Assembly: GCF_021431965.1 (NCBI RefSeq)
Contig: NZ_CP090370.1
Coordinates: 1,798,001 to 1,862,000 of the forward strand
Length of the DNA stretch: 64,000 bases
Reading direction: 5' to 3'
Source: Erythrobacter sp. SDW2
GTDB lineage: Bacteria > Pseudomonadota > Alphaproteobacteria > Sphingomonadales > Sphingomonadaceae
The stretch's first letter is position 1; the number at the start of each line of letters is the position of its first letter. The position numbers and the translations under genes were made by a program. Below the pieces are notes generated by a model that was not told where the DNA came from, searched no databases, and saw only the letters and a program-made list of their open reading frames with translations. Positions 1-9,132 of the stretch are shown in pieces.

Positions 1-190
1 CGCTCGTGACTGGAAGGTCGGCACCAGCTTCCCGACCGGCAAACTCTATGCCGATGACGGCTTCCTGGGTCTCGACGGGGCGTTCCGCTTCAACGCCAAT
101 GGCGTGGTCGAGCGGGCCATGGAAGTGCGCGAAGTGCGCGCCGGTGAAGTCGTGGTCGTAGACCAGGCGCCTGCGAAGTTCGTCGAGTAG
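1..190 (+). CDS. PBP-activator-like periplasmic protein (C-terminal fragment)
   Basis: The frame is open from base 2 to the TAG at 188-190, giving the last 62 residues of a protein cut by the left edge. The readable part contains GLDGAFRFNANG followed by alternating hydrophobic and charged residues with EVREV and a short tail. In sphingomonads this ending is typical of LpoA-like penicillin-binding-protein activators, which have a periplasmic-binding-protein type I fold. The fragment is too short to show a signal peptide or ligand site. It could also be another branched-chain-amino-acid-binding-like protein. A hairpin follows before parE. Confidence 0.5.
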   Translation, partial: ARDWKVGTSFPTGKLYADDGFLGLDGAFRFNANGVVERAMEVREVRAGEVVVVDQAPAKFVE

Positions 191-221
191 GCCCGCTACG
201 AGCGGGGCTGCGCAAAACATG

Positions 222-251
222 CCGGCTCCGCTTGTGGGGCCACGAAGCCGG
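222..251 (+). terminator. Possible terminator hairpin upstream of parE
   Basis: CCGGCT at 222-227 pairs with AGCCGG at 246-251, and an inner CTTGTGG/CCACGAAG pairing extends the stem with a bulge. It sits 32 bases after the stop of the first gene. There is no clear T-run, so it may end transcription weakly or only protect the 3' end. Confidence 0.35.
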
Positions 252-268
252 GGCCTATAGCTTCGGCC

Positions 269-2245
269 ATGTCTGACGATCTGTTCGAGAATACCCCCGC
301 CTCCAGCGGCGATTATGACAGCTCATCGATCGAGGTCCTTGAAGGCCTCGAGCCGGTACGCCGTCGGCCCGGCATGTATATCGGCGGCACCGATGACCGC
401 GCCCTGCACCACCTGGTCGCAGAAGTGCTCGACAACTCGATGGACGAGGCCGTCGCGGGCCACGCCACGCGGATCGAGATCAGGCTCGAAGAAGGCAACA
501 CCGTCTCCATCGCCGACAATGGTCGCGGTATGCCGGTGGACGAGCATCCCAAGTTTCCGGGCAAGTCGACGCTCGAGGTCATTCTGTCGATGCTCCATTC
601 GGGCGGTAAGTTCTCCGGCAAGGCATACGCCACCTCCGGTGGCCTGCACGGTGTCGGGGTGAGCGTGGTCAATGCGCTTTCCAGCCATACGCGGGTCGAG
701 GTCGCACGCGACCGGCAGCTGTTTGCGCAGGAGTTTTCCAAGGGGCAAACGCTCGGCCCGCTCCAGCAGCTCGGGCCTACCCCGAACCGGCGCGGAACGA
801 CCGTTACTTTCACCCCCGACACCGAAATTTTCGGGGATCGCCTGTTCAAGCCCGCGCGGCTGTTCAAGATGGCGCGCTCGAAGGCATACCTCTTTGCGGG
901 TGTGGAAATTCGCTGGAAATGCGCTCCTTCACTGGCGAGCGAGGATGTGCCGGAAGAGGCGGTGTTCAAATTCCCCGGCGGCCTGGCCGACCATTTGCGC
1001 GAACAAGTGGGAGCGCGCGAATGCGTGACCGCCGATCCCTTCACCGGACGGCAGGACTTCCCGGACGAGCAGGGCCGCGTCGAATGGGCCATCGCCTGGC
1101 CGCTATGGTCCGATGGCTCGACCAGCTGGTACTGCAACACCGTGCCGACGCCGGACGGCGGCACGCACGAGCAGGGGTTGCGCACCGCCCTCACCCGCGC
1201 CCTGCGGGCTTTCGGCGAGCTGACCGGCCAGAAGAAGGCGAAGGACCTTTCCGCCGACGACGTCATGACCGGCGCCGAGATCATGCTCAGCGTCTTCATC
1301 CGCGATCCGCAGTTCCAGAGCCAGACCAAGGACCGCCTGACCTCGCCCGAAGCCGCACGCCTGGTCGAGAACGCGGTGCGCGACCATTTCGACCACTTTC
1401 TCTCCGACAATATGGAGCGCGGCAAGGCGCTGCTCGCCAGTGTCATGGAGCGGATGGACGAGCGGCTGCGGCGCAAGGCCGAGCGCGAGGTCAAGCGCAA
1501 GACCGCCACCAATGCCAAGAAGCTGCGCCTGCCGGGCAAGCTCACCGACTGCAGCGGCGAAAGCGACGGCGAGACCGAACTGTTCATCGTCGAAGGCGAC
1601 AGCGCCGGGGGCAGCGCCAAACAGGCGCGCAACCGCAAGACCCAGGCGATCCTGCCGATCCGCGGCAAGATCCTCAACGTCGCCAGCGCCACCGCCGACA
1701 AGATTCGCGCCAACCAGGAAATCGCCGACCTCGCGCTCGCCCTCGGCTGCGGGATGCGCAAGGATTGCGACCCCGAGAACCTGCGCTACGACCGCATCAT
1801 CATCATGACCGACGCTGATGTCGACGGCGCGCACATTGCGACGCTGCTGATGACGTTCTTCTTCCAGGAAATGGCCGAGGTGGTGCGCAATGGGCACCTC
1901 TATTTGGCGCAGCCTCCGCTCTACCGGCTTACCGCAGGCAAGGAGAGCGCCTACGCCCGGGACGACGCCCACCGCGCAGAGCTGGAAGCGACGCAGTTCA
2001 AGGGCAAGAAGGTCGAGGTCGCGCGGTTCAAGGGCTTGGGCGAAATGAATCCGCAGCAGCTGCGCGAAACCACCATGGCGCCCGAAAGCCGCTCGCTTAT
2101 CCGCATTACCCTGCCGCCGGAGCACGAACAGCGCCACGCGATCAAGGAACTGGTCGACCGGCTCATGGGCCGCAATCCGGAACACCGGTTCAACTTCATC
2201 CAGAACCGTGCGGGCGAAGTCGACCGCGACCTGATCGACGCCTGA
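269..2245 (+). CDS. parE: DNA topoisomerase IV subunit B
   Basis: ATPase subunit of topoisomerase IV, which decatenates daughter chromosomes together with ParC (not in this window). The 658-residue protein has an N-terminal GHKL ATPase domain (EVLDNSMDEA, ADNGRGMPV, GGLHGVGVSVVNAL), a transducer domain, then a Toprim domain with EGDSAGG starting at about residue 442 and the metal-binding DADVDGAH at about 515. FKGLGEMNPQQL near the C-terminus is typical. ParE is preferred over GyrB because of the sequence LTDCSGE before the Toprim glutamate, GGSAKQARNRKTQAILP after it, and the short length without a GyrB insert. The start ATG gives MSDDLFEN. It stands alone and is convergent with the TerC-family gene. 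Confidence 0.95.
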   Translation: MSDDLFENTPASSGDYDSSSIEVLEGLEPVRRRPGMYIGGTDDRALHHLVAEVLDNSMDEAVAGHATRIEIRLEEGNTVSIADNGRGMPVDEHPKFPGKSTLEVILSMLHSGGKFSGKAYATSGGLHGVGVSVVNALSSHTRVEVARDRQLFAQEFSKGQTLGPLQQLGPTPNRRGTTVTFTPDTEIFGDRLFKPARLFKMARSKAYLFAGVEIRWKCAPSLASEDVPEEAVFKFPGGLADHLREQVGARECVTADPFTGRQDFPDEQGRVEWAIAWPLWSDGSTSWYCNTVPTPDGGTHEQGLRTALTRALRAFGELTGQKKAKDLSADDVMTGAEIMLSVFIRDPQFQSQTKDRLTSPEAARLVENAVRDHFDHFLSDNMERGKALLASVMERMDERLRRKAEREVKRKTATNAKKLRLPGKLTDCSGESDGETELFIVEGDSAGGSAKQARNRKTQAILPIRGKILNVASATADKIRANQEIADLALALGCGMRKDCDPENLRYDRIIIMTDADVDGAHIATLLMTFFFQEMAEVVRNGHLYLAQPPLYRLTAGKESAYARDDAHRAELEATQFKGKKVEVARFKGLGEMNPQQLRETTMAPESRSLIRITLPPEHEQRHAIKELVDRLMGRNPEHRFNFIQNRAGEVDRDLIDA

Positions 2246-2250
2246 GATGT

Positions 2251-2288
2251 AAAAAGGGGGGCGGACCGCAATGCGATCCGCCCCCCTT
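2251..2288 (-). terminator. Rho-independent terminator of the TerC-family gene
   Basis: AAGGGGGGCGGA pairs with TCCGCCCCCCTT across a short loop, with one mismatch near the loop. Read leftward, the hairpin is followed by the complement of AAAAA at 2251-2255, a T-run of five. It lies immediately after the TAA of the leftward gene and 6 bases after parE, so it may serve both convergent genes, but the T-run favours the minus strand. Confidence 0.85.
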
Positions 2289-2290
2289 GC

Positions 2291-3340
2291 TTATCCGGCC
2301 TTGTTGTCGGCCAAGTCGTCGATGTGCTTCTGGACCATGGCAGGCGAATCTTCAGCCGGCCACTCCGGTTCAGGCTCCCCGCGGGTCTTCCACAGCGAGT
2401 AGAATATACCGGCAGCGATCAGCCCTGCCGTTACCCCCAGGCTCAGCACAGGCGGGAACTTGTCTCCGCCCATCACGAAGTCGGCAACGAAGATTTTCGA
2501 GCCGATGAACACCAACACGGCGGCCAGCGCGTATTTCAGATAGTGGAACCGGTGCACCATCGCTGCCAGCGCAAAGTAAAGCGCCCTGAGGCCCAGGATC
2601 GCCATGATGTTGCTGGTGTAGACGATAAAGGTATCCGTGGTGATCGCGAAGATCGCTGGCACGCTGTCGACCGCGAATACCAGGTCTGCGAGGTTGATAA
2701 CCACGAGCGCCAGGAACAGCGGTGTCGCCGCCGTCACCAACTTGCCGGTTTTCTCGTCGGTCACCTTCACGAAGAAGTGCTGGTCGTGCAGCCTTGGTGT
2801 GACCCGCATATGCGTCGATATCCATCGCACGACAGGGTTCTTGGCCACATCCATCGGTTCGTCACCGGCGAAGAACATCTTGATGCCGGTGAAAATCAGG
2901 AAGGCGGCGAAAATATACAGCACCCAGTAGGCCTGGCTGACCAGCGCGGCGCCGCCGGCGATCATCAGGCCGCGCAGCACGATCACCGCCATGATACCCC
3001 ACAACAGGGCGCGGTACTGGTATTTCGGCGGGATCGCGAAATAGGTGAAGATCAGACTGATCACGAAGACGTTGTCGATCGACAGTGCCTTCTCGATGAA
3101 GAAGCCGGTGTAGTACTGCATGCCCAGCTCGGCCCCGCGCTCGAACCAGATCCAGCCGCCGAACAGCAGTGCGATGCCGATGTAGAAGGCGCTGAGCTTC
3201 AGAGATTCGCCGATGCCCATCTCCTTGTCCTCCTTGTGGAGGACGCCGAGATCGAAGGCAGTCAGCGTGGCGACAAGGCCGAGAAAGACGAGCCAGAACC
3301 AGGCCGGCGTGCCGAGCCAGTCGGCGTAAAGAAATTCCAT
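2291..3340 (-). CDS. TerC/Alx-family integral membrane protein
   Basis: 349-residue polytopic membrane protein of the TerC family, whose members (Alx, MntX-like, TerC) are linked to metal export, chiefly manganese, or tellurite resistance. It opens with MEFLYADWLGTPAWFWLVF and has about eight hydrophobic helices. The family acidic signatures are visible: EKALSIDNVFV early and ADLVFAVDSVPAIFA in the middle, the aspartates thought to bind cations, and a C-terminal acidic tail. The frame is open upstream to 3451, but that extension is basic and non-conserved. The ATG at 3340 is preceded by only a weak ribosome-binding site, so the start rests on family alignment. A hairpin lies upstream. The substrate is not shown by the sequence. 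Confidence 0.88.
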   Translation of the reverse strand: MEFLYADWLGTPAWFWLVFLGLVATLTAFDLGVLHKEDKEMGIGESLKLSAFYIGIALLFGGWIWFERGAELGMQYYTGFFIEKALSIDNVFVISLIFTYFAIPPKYQYRALLWGIMAVIVLRGLMIAGGAALVSQAYWVLYIFAAFLIFTGIKMFFAGDEPMDVAKNPVVRWISTHMRVTPRLHDQHFFVKVTDEKTGKLVTAATPLFLALVVINLADLVFAVDSVPAIFAITTDTFIVYTSNIMAILGLRALYFALAAMVHRFHYLKYALAAVLVFIGSKIFVADFVMGGDKFPPVLSLGVTAGLIAAGIFYSLWKTRGEPEPEWPAEDSPAMVQKHIDDLADNKAG

Positions 3341-3368
3341 GACGAACGATTCCCAGGTATAGACGCAA

Positions 3369-3405
3369 CAACGCGCGGGGCTTGGGTTTCGATCCCCGCG
3401 CGTTG
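3369..3405. repeat. Perfect 12-bp inverted repeat between YdcH-like gene and TerC-family gene
   Basis: CAACGCGCGGGG (3369-3380) and CCCCGCGCGTTG (3394-3405) are perfect complements around a 13-nt loop. It falls 14 bases after the YdcH-like stop and 28 bases upstream of the TerC-family start, both on the minus strand. No T-run follows in either direction. It may terminate the small gene, act in the TerC-gene leader, or both. I do not see the conserved core of a yybP-ykoY manganese riboswitch. Confidence 0.6.
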
Positions 3406-3419
3406 CGGCAAATGTCGGA

Positions 3420-3590
3420 TCAGTGCCGCCCGCTGCGTTGCAGCCGTGCAAGCCGGTCCTTGATGGCGAGTTTCAGCTTTTTCAGCCTGCCGACTTCGGA
3501 TGGATCGGGGCGCAACCGGCCCTGCGCTAGGCGCAACAGTTCATCGAGGCGCTGGTGGCGCTCGAGCAGGCGAAATTCGCGATAGGACAT
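3420..3590 (-). CDS. YdcH-like (DUF465) small protein
   Basis: 56-residue protein beginning MSYREFRLLERHQRLDELL and continuing with a second helix rich in Lys, Arg and Leu (LKKLKLAIKDRLARL). This matches the DUF465/YdcH family, small helical-hairpin proteins of unknown function common in Alphaproteobacteria. The frame is open 15 codons further upstream, but the ATG at 3590 is preceded by AAGGGAG at good spacing, so this start is chosen. It is encoded between the TerC-family gene and the hydrolase-OsmC gene on the same strand. Confidence 0.8.
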   Translation of the reverse strand: MSYREFRLLERHQRLDELLRLAQGRLRPDPSEVGRLKKLKLAIKDRLARLQRSGRH

Positions 3591-3634
3591 GCGTAATGCT
3601 CCCTTCGAAACGGATTGACGTTCGATCGGAAGCA

Positions 3635-3709
3635 CCGGGCACAGACCCGGACCGTTGGAAGGGGGAGGGAGGAACGACCCCGGACCCGTGCATCGGTGCT
3701 ATCCGATGC
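3635..3709. repeat. Two small inverted repeats downstream of the hydrolase-OsmC gene
   Basis: CCGGG (3635-3639) pairs with CCCGG (3646-3650), and GCATCGG (3690-3696) pairs with CCGATGC (3703-3709) around a 6-nt loop, the latter flanked by GGACC and GGTCC. They lie 100-170 bases past the stop of the leftward hydrolase-OsmC gene in a 218-bp gap with no convincing ORF. They may be 3'-end hairpins. Confidence 0.4.
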
Positions 3710-3808
3710 GGTCCGACATCACGAGGCGATCATCCGGCAATCCGGGCGATGCGCCGCGCCAGAGGGGCCCGGTCCGCACAGGTCAAATACGAACGATCTG
3801 CTCCGATT

Positions 3809-5038
3809 TCAAGCCGTATTTCCGCCCTTCGTGGTATGAATGTGCAAACGGCCTTCGAGCGTACGGTGCACCGGGCACTTGTCGGCAATTTCCATCAGCT
3901 TGGCCTGGGCCTCTTCGGTCAGCTCCGCACCGATGATCGTGATGGCGCGGTGAAGTGCCTGGACCTGGGTACCTTGCTCCATCGCCCGGGCATGCTCGCA
4001 AGCCTTTCCGTGATCGCGCTCGTGCGTGACGTGGACGCTGACGCCCTCAAGGGGCAGCCCCTTGCGATCGGCGTACATCTTCATCGTCATGGCGGTGCAG
4101 GTACCCAGCGCCGCGCCGAGGAGGTCGTAAGGCGTCGGTCCGGTGTCGTCTCCACCCACGCTGCGCGGTTCGTCGGCGATGAAACGATGGGCGGTCGTAT
4201 GCACCTCCGTGCCGAACCTGCCGTGCCCGGTGCATACGATGACGCCTTCCTGCGGCAGCGGCCAGTCGGCATTGATCGGCAGGTAGCGCTCCGCCCAACT
4301 TGCGATCATGCCCGCCACGAAATGTGCATCGGCGACTTTGGTCAGCAAATGGTCGGCGTCGGCGAGGCTGACGAAGCTCTTGGGATGCTTTGCGGCGCCG
4401 AACAGGGCCGACGCATGTTCGATGCCCACGATCTGGTCAGTCGGTGAGTGGCAGAACATCAGCGGCAGCCGCAGCGTGCCGACCTGTTCGAGCAGCGTGG
4501 CGTTGCGGGTCCGGTCGAGGAATGCCTTGCTCAGCTTGAAGGCGCGGCCACCGATGGTGACATCGCCCTCCCCGTCCCGCTCGATTGCGGCAAGATCGCC
4601 CTGGATATTGTCCAGCACGTGCGGGACATCGGACGGGGCACCGATGGTCGCCACGGCGGCAACGCGTCTCCTTCCCAGCAAGTTTGCAGCAGCCAGGACC
4701 GCCGCCCCGCCGAGGCTGTGGCCGACCAGCAGGATGCCGTCGCCGAACCTCTCGCACAGCGCGCCGGCACTGGCGACCAGGTCCTCGACGTCGCTGGCGA
4801 ACCCGGCGCGGCCGAACTCGCCCTCGCTCCCGCCAAGCCCGGTGAAGTCGAACCGCAGCGTGGCGATCCCGCGCCGGGCCAGTGCACGCGTGACCTCGAC
4901 CGCGGCTTTCGACTGCTTCGTGCAGGTGAAGCAATGTGCGAACAGCGCGGCGCCGCGAACCAACCCGGTCGGCATTTCGAGCGCGCCCGATAGCTTGTGA
5001 CCGGCGGGCGTATCGATAGCGAACTGTTCGGTGGGCAT
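3809..5038 (-). CDS. Alpha/beta hydrolase-OsmC fusion protein
   Basis: 409-residue two-domain protein. Residues about 1-255 form an alpha/beta hydrolase: the nucleophile elbow GHSLGG has Ser108, the acid is probably Asp201 (SPTDQIVG) and the base His230 (DADH). Residues about 265-409 form an OsmC/Ohr-like domain with two cysteines, Cys314 ([11 protein letters not shown]) and Cys388 ([11 protein letters not shown]), the positions used by thiol peroxidases of this family against organic hydroperoxides. The fusion is a known architecture; the natural substrate is not established. The start ATG gives [13 protein letters not shown]. It is the first gene of a leftward group, and a 352-bp gap separates it from the divergent AAA ATPase. 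Confidence 0.9.
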   Translation of the reverse strand: MPTEQFAIDTPAGHKLSGALEMPTGLVRGAALFAHCFTCTKQSKAAVEVTRALARRGIATLRFDFTGLGGSEGEFGRAGFASDVEDLVASAGALCERFGDGILLVGHSLGGAAVLAAANLLGRRRVAAVATIGAPSDVPHVLDNIQGDLAAIERDGEGDVTIGGRAFKLSKAFLDRTRNATLLEQVGTLRLPLMFCHSPTDQIVGIEHASALFGAAKHPKSFVSLADADHLLTKVADAHFVAGMIASWAERYLPINADWPLPQEGVIVCTGHGRFGTEVHTTAHRFIADEPRSVGGDDTGPTPYDLLGAALGTCTAMTMKMYADRKGLPLEGVSVHVTHERDHGKACEHARAMEQGTQVQALHRAITIIGAELTEEAQAKLMEIADKCPVHRTLEGRLHIHTTKGGNTA

Positions 5039-5390
5039 GGGCGATCCTCTTGCGGCCTGTCCGGAGAGCCTAGCCTAAAGGTCGCGGCGTGGCGATGCTG
5101 CCGGGGCACCGGGGCGATCGGTTAGGCTGTCCTACACTGCCACTGCCGGTTATTGCCAAGTGGTCGAAACGAGGAAGTCCCGAATTGACCGGAAAGTCAC
5201 AGCGTCACACCGGAAATTCCCACCAATCATCCGAACCGTCAGCGAAAACCCCGAAGATCGCACGTTTCTTTCGCGCGGTTGGTGTGACAGGGCGCCGAAC
5301 GCAAGGCCGAATTGGCTCCATCGTTTCACCCTTGCCCCGGCCGCGCCGCTTCCCTAACGCTCGCGTAAAGCAAGTTGCATAGGGAAACCC
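5039..5390. other. 352-bp divergent intergenic region
   Basis: This gap lies between the leftward hydrolase-OsmC gene and the rightward AAA ATPase. Open frames across it translate to low-complexity Arg/Pro-rich sequence without recognisable family features and I do not call a gene. The last part, from about 5340, is AT-richer and ends with AGGGAAA close to the ATPase ATG, so both promoters are probably inside. No strong inverted repeat was seen. Confidence 0.4.
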
Positions 5391-6248
5391 ATGGCCGACA
5401 CACCGAAGCGCTTCGAAGGCACCAGCTCCTACATCGCCACCGACGATCTCAAGGTCGCAGTGGATGCCGCAGTCACCTTGCGGCGCCCGCTGCTCGTCAA
5501 GGGAGAGCCCGGCACCGGCAAGACCGTGCTGGCCCACGAAATCGCCAAGGCCATCAACGCCCCGCTGATCGAATGGGGCATCAAGTCGACCACCAAAGCG
5601 CAGCAGGGCCTGTACGAATACGATGCGGTCGCCCGCCTGCGCGACGGCCAGCTCGGCGACGAGCGCGTCCATGACATTTCGAACTACATCAAGAAGGGCA
5701 AGCTGTGGGAGGCGTTCACCTCGCCCCGGCTGCCCGTCCTGCTGATCGACGAGATCGACAAGGCCGACATCGAGTTTCCGAACGACCTGCTGCAGGAACT
5801 CGATCGCATGTCGTTCTATGTCTATGAAACGCACGAGACGATAACGGCGGTCGAGCGCCCGATCGTGGTCATCACCTCGAACAACGAGAAGGAACTGCCA
5901 GACGCATTCCTGCGTCGGTGCTTCTTCCACTACATCAAGTTTCCCGATCGTGAGACGATGCAGGACATCATCGACGTCCACTTCCCCGGCATCCAGAAGA
6001 TGCTGGTGAAAAAGGCGATGGATGTCTTCTACGAAATCCGCGAGGTGCCGGGCCTCAAGAAGAAGCCCTCGACCAGCGAATTGCTCGACTGGCTCAAGCT
6101 GCTGCTCAACGAGGATATGCCGCTGGAGGTGCTGCAGGATGCCAATCCCAACAGCGCGATCCCGCCGCTCCACGGTGCTCTTTTGAAGAACGAGCAGGAC
6201 GTGATGCTGTTCGAACGCCTGGCCTTCATGGCGCGGCGGCAGAGCTAG
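5391..6248 (+). CDS. MoxR-type AAA+ ATPase
   Basis: 285-residue AAA+ ATPase. Walker A is GEPGTGKT (residues 38-45), Walker B is LLIDEID with Asp120 and Glu121, sensor 1 is in ITSNNEKELPDAF, and an arginine finger candidate follows (LRRC). The short size and the YEYDAVARL segment fit the MoxR branch, whose members work as chaperones with a von Willebrand A-domain partner in metalloenzyme maturation or envelope-stress roles. The matching VWA gene lies on the same strand at 7939 but is separated by an antisense chemoreceptor-like gene. The specific client is unknown. Confidence 0.88.
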   Translation: MADTPKRFEGTSSYIATDDLKVAVDAAVTLRRPLLVKGEPGTGKTVLAHEIAKAINAPLIEWGIKSTTKAQQGLYEYDAVARLRDGQLGDERVHDISNYIKKGKLWEAFTSPRLPVLLIDEIDKADIEFPNDLLQELDRMSFYVYETHETITAVERPIVVITSNNEKELPDAFLRRCFFHYIKFPDRETMQDIIDVHFPGIQKMLVKKAMDVFYEIREVPGLKKKPSTSELLDWLKLLLNEDMPLEVLQDANPNSAIPPLHGALLKNEQDVMLFERLAFMARRQS

Positions 6249-6458
6249 CTCAGCTTGCGGCAAAGCAGACACCGCCAGGCTACGTCAGCCGCTGCATATA
6301 GGGCATCGGGGCAAGCTTCACCCCTGTCACCGTCTTTCGCCACTTGCGTACCGAGCGACCCCGTTTGCCACATAGGCTGACGGGCTAGGTGTTCATTTCC
6401 GATGGAGCAAGGGGATGCCCCCCGCTCTGCTCCTCAATGGAACTGTTGGGCGCTTCCG

Positions 6459-7856
6459 TCAGAAGGTATATGCAAGTTCGGAATCGCCCCAACGACGACC
6501 ATTGATGACCAGCGGGACGTAGACGTTGCGGACCACCTCGTAACGCTTGCCGTCGCCTTCCTGGCGATAGACCGCCATCATGTAGGGCGCGCTGCTTTGC
6601 TTGGCCTTGGCGTCGATAGCCCCAAACAGGATGCGGCCGTTGCGGCAATACTTCGTATCGTGCGCCAGATCGCCGGTCGGTAGCCGCGAACGATCCGAAA
6701 TATGCGTCGGCAGGAACCCCTTCATATCGGCCGGCGATGCCATCTTGATAGCTCCACCCTCGCCCACGATTTCGTCAATAATCGGGCGCCAGTTGCGATC
6801 GGCCCAGTCGCTCAGGCGTGTGCGGAAACGTTCGGGATTGCTGCCCGGAACCAGCTTGTAGTCCTGGTCGAACAGGTCCTCCATCCGAAGCTCGCCAGCG
6901 GCAATCGCTTTTTCGGCAACATCGGCCAGGCGCTGCGCATGAGCCTGTGCCCGTGCAACCATTTCGCTGTCTTTCGGGGATAGTCCGGCTTTGACGATGC
7001 TGTCGAACATCTCGCTGGCGGTCAGCTCGAGATCTTCCATCCGCTCGTGCGCGCTCTGCAGCTTGCGCTCGTTCTCCAGTGCGGCACCGTCGAAACTCAC
7101 GAGCACATCCTGTACCTTGGCGACGTGTCCGCTGATGGTGCCGGTTGCGCGGGCGATCTGGTCGTTCTGGCGATCTACCTCTTCGACCAGTTCGGAAACT
7201 CCCGACAGAGTGTCTTCGATCTTGGAGACCGATTCTTTCGCTTCGGTCGAAGCCGCTGCACCGCCTTCGATCTGAGCGATAACTGCGCGAGCTTCGCCTT
7301 CCAGCGTATCTATGGTGCTCGAGATTTCCTCGGTGGCCTTGCGAGTCGCACCGGCGAGGCTCTTCACCTCGTCAGCGACCACGGCGAAGGCGCGACCGGC
7401 TTCACCAGCCCGCATCGCTTCGATGGTAGCGTTGAGCGCGAGGATATTGGTCGTCTCGGCGATATCCTCGATCCGCTGCGAGCTGCGCTTGACCTGGTCC
7501 ATTGCCGAAGCAAAGCCAGTGACATGGCGCGTGAGCGTTTCCACAAGGTCGAGCAGGTTCGTGATTTGGGAGAGCGAAGACCTGATCAGCGCATTGCCAT
7601 CTCCGAGCCGTGCAATCGCCCGCTCGGACAGCAGTCGGGCTTCGTCGCTTGCCTCGCTCACCCGGGCCTGATCGGCTTCGAGCGCGGCAATGGTGCCGTG
7701 CAGCGCGGTGTGTTCTTCGCGCAGCTTCTCCGACGACTGAATGACCGCCTCGACGACTCCGGCCACATCGGTGCAGCCTACGGTTACATCGCCGCACTTT
7801 GCCGGAATAAGGTCCAGCGCACTCTGTTCGGCGGCGATAATCTTGCTAAGTTCCAT
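6459..7856 (-). CDS. Soluble methyl-accepting-chemotaxis-type protein with C-terminal sensor-like region
   Basis: 465-residue protein without transmembrane segments. Residues about 80-330 are long coiled coil containing the chemoreceptor tip ([20 protein letters not shown] near residues 132-151, then [13 protein letters not shown]), which in this family binds CheA/CheW. The signalling domain is therefore N-terminal and an uncharacterised region of about 135 residues is C-terminal, containing [19 protein letters not shown] and [10 protein letters not shown], suggestive of a small-molecule or redox sensor domain. The start chosen at 7856 ([10 protein letters not shown]) has GGGGGA just upstream; the open frame beyond it overlaps the VWA gene. 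It sits antisense between the AAA ATPase and VWA genes. No che genes are in the window. Confidence 0.85.
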   Translation of the reverse strand: MELSKIIAAEQSALDLIPAKCGDVTVGCTDVAGVVEAVIQSSEKLREEHTALHGTIAALEADQARVSEASDEARLLSERAIARLGDGNALIRSSLSQITNLLDLVETLTRHVTGFASAMDQVKRSSQRIEDIAETTNILALNATIEAMRAGEAGRAFAVVADEVKSLAGATRKATEEISSTIDTLEGEARAVIAQIEGGAAASTEAKESVSKIEDTLSGVSELVEEVDRQNDQIARATGTISGHVAKVQDVLVSFDGAALENERKLQSAHERMEDLELTASEMFDSIVKAGLSPKDSEMVARAQAHAQRLADVAEKAIAAGELRMEDLFDQDYKLVPGSNPERFRTRLSDWADRNWRPIIDEIVGEGGAIKMASPADMKGFLPTHISDRSRLPTGDLAHDTKYCRNGRILFGAIDAKAKQSSAPYMMAVYRQEGDGKRYEVVRNVYVPLVINGRRWGDSELAYTF

Positions 7857-7938
7857 GCGATCCCCCAATGGATACGCACTCCTCCTAGGGGGCATATGGT
7901 TACCGGGCCGTAAAGCCGGCGAGGAAAAGGCTGCCGAG

Positions 7939-9123
7939 ATGTTCTTCAATTTCGTCGATGAGCTGCGCGAGGCCGGGATCGGGGCCAGTTTCAAGGAGCA
8001 CCTGACCCTGCTCGAAGCGCTCGACAAGGACGTGATCGAGCAGACCCCCGAGGCGTTCTATTACCTGTCACGCGCCACCTTCGTGAAAGACGAAGGCATG
8101 CTCGATCGGTTCGATCAGGTGTTCAACAAGGTCTTCAAGGGGCTGCTGACCGATTACGGCCAGAACCCGGTCGATATCCCGGAAGACTGGCTCAAGGCGG
8201 TGGCGGAAAAGTTCCTCACCGAGGAAGAAATGGCTGCGATCGAGAAGCTCGGCAGCTGGGACGAGATCATGGAAACGCTCAAGAAGCGGCTCGAGGAGCA
8301 GGAGAAGCGCCACCAGGGCGGCAACAAGTGGATCGGCACCGGCGGCACCTCACCCTTCGGCAATTCGGGATACAACCCTGAAGGCGTGCGGATCGGCGGC
8401 GAGAGCAAGCACAAACGCGCCGTGAAGGTTTGGGAAAAGCGCGAGTTCAAGAACCTCGACAACACCAAGGAACTCGGCACCCGCAATATCAAGATGGCGC
8501 TGCGTCGGCTGCGCCGTTTTGCGCGCGAAGGGGCGCAGGACCAGCTCGACATTGACGCAACCATCGAAGGCACGGCCAAGCAGGGCTGGCTCGACATCCA
8601 TATGCGCGCCGAGCGGCGCAATGCGGTGAAGCTCCTGCTATTCCTCGATGTCGGTGGCTCGATGGACCCCTTCATCAAGCTGTGCGAGGAACTGTTCAGC
8701 GCCGCGACGACCGAGTTCAAGAACCTCGAGTTCTTCTACTTCCACAACTGCCTCTACGAAGGCGTGTGGAAGGACAACAAGCGGCGCTGGCAGGAGCGGA
8801 CCAAGACCTGGGACGTGCTGCACAAGTACGGGCACGACTACAAGGTGGTGTTCGTCGGCGACGCGGCGATGAGTCCCTATGAGATCACCCATCCGGGCGG
8901 CAGCGTCGAGCATATGAACGAGGAAGCCGGCGCTGTGTGGATGCAGCGCATTACCAACACCTATCCGGCGACCGTTTGGCTCAATCCGGTGCCGGAGAAA
9001 CAGTGGAACTATTCACAGAGCACCAAGGTGATGAAGCAGCTGGTCAACGACCGGATGTATCCATTGACACTGGACGGTCTGGACGATGCCATGCGCGAAT
9101 TGAGCCGCAAGCACGGAGCCTGA
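7939..9123 (+). CDS. VWA domain protein of CoxE-like family (AAA ATPase partner)
   Basis: 394-residue protein with an N-terminal helical region, a Gly-rich linker ([12 protein letters not shown] near residue 135) and a C-terminal von Willebrand A domain. The MIDAS-like motif is DVGGS at residues 237-241, so the first serine of canonical DxSxS is glycine; this appears usual for this subfamily. The ending ([18 protein letters not shown]) is also typical. It pairs functionally with the MoxR ATPase at 5391. The frame is open upstream to 7741 but overlaps the chemoreceptor-like gene and lacks family similarity, so the ATG at 7939, preceded by GAGGAAAAGG, is used. Confidence 0.85.
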   Translation: MFFNFVDELREAGIGASFKEHLTLLEALDKDVIEQTPEAFYYLSRATFVKDEGMLDRFDQVFNKVFKGLLTDYGQNPVDIPEDWLKAVAEKFLTEEEMAAIEKLGSWDEIMETLKKRLEEQEKRHQGGNKWIGTGGTSPFGNSGYNPEGVRIGGESKHKRAVKVWEKREFKNLDNTKELGTRNIKMALRRLRRFAREGAQDQLDIDATIEGTAKQGWLDIHMRAERRNAVKLLLFLDVGGSMDPFIKLCEELFSAATTEFKNLEFFYFHNCLYEGVWKDNKRRWQERTKTWDVLHKYGHDYKVVFVGDAAMSPYEITHPGGSVEHMNEEAGAVWMQRITNTYPATVWLNPVPEKQWNYSQSTKVMKQLVNDRMYPLTLDGLDDAMRELSRKHGA

Positions 9124-9132
9124 CGCGGGCGA

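Noticed and set aside
269-2245. Identity as gyrB
   Set aside because: Sequence around the Toprim motif (LTDCSGE, QARNRKTQAILP) and the short length favour parE.
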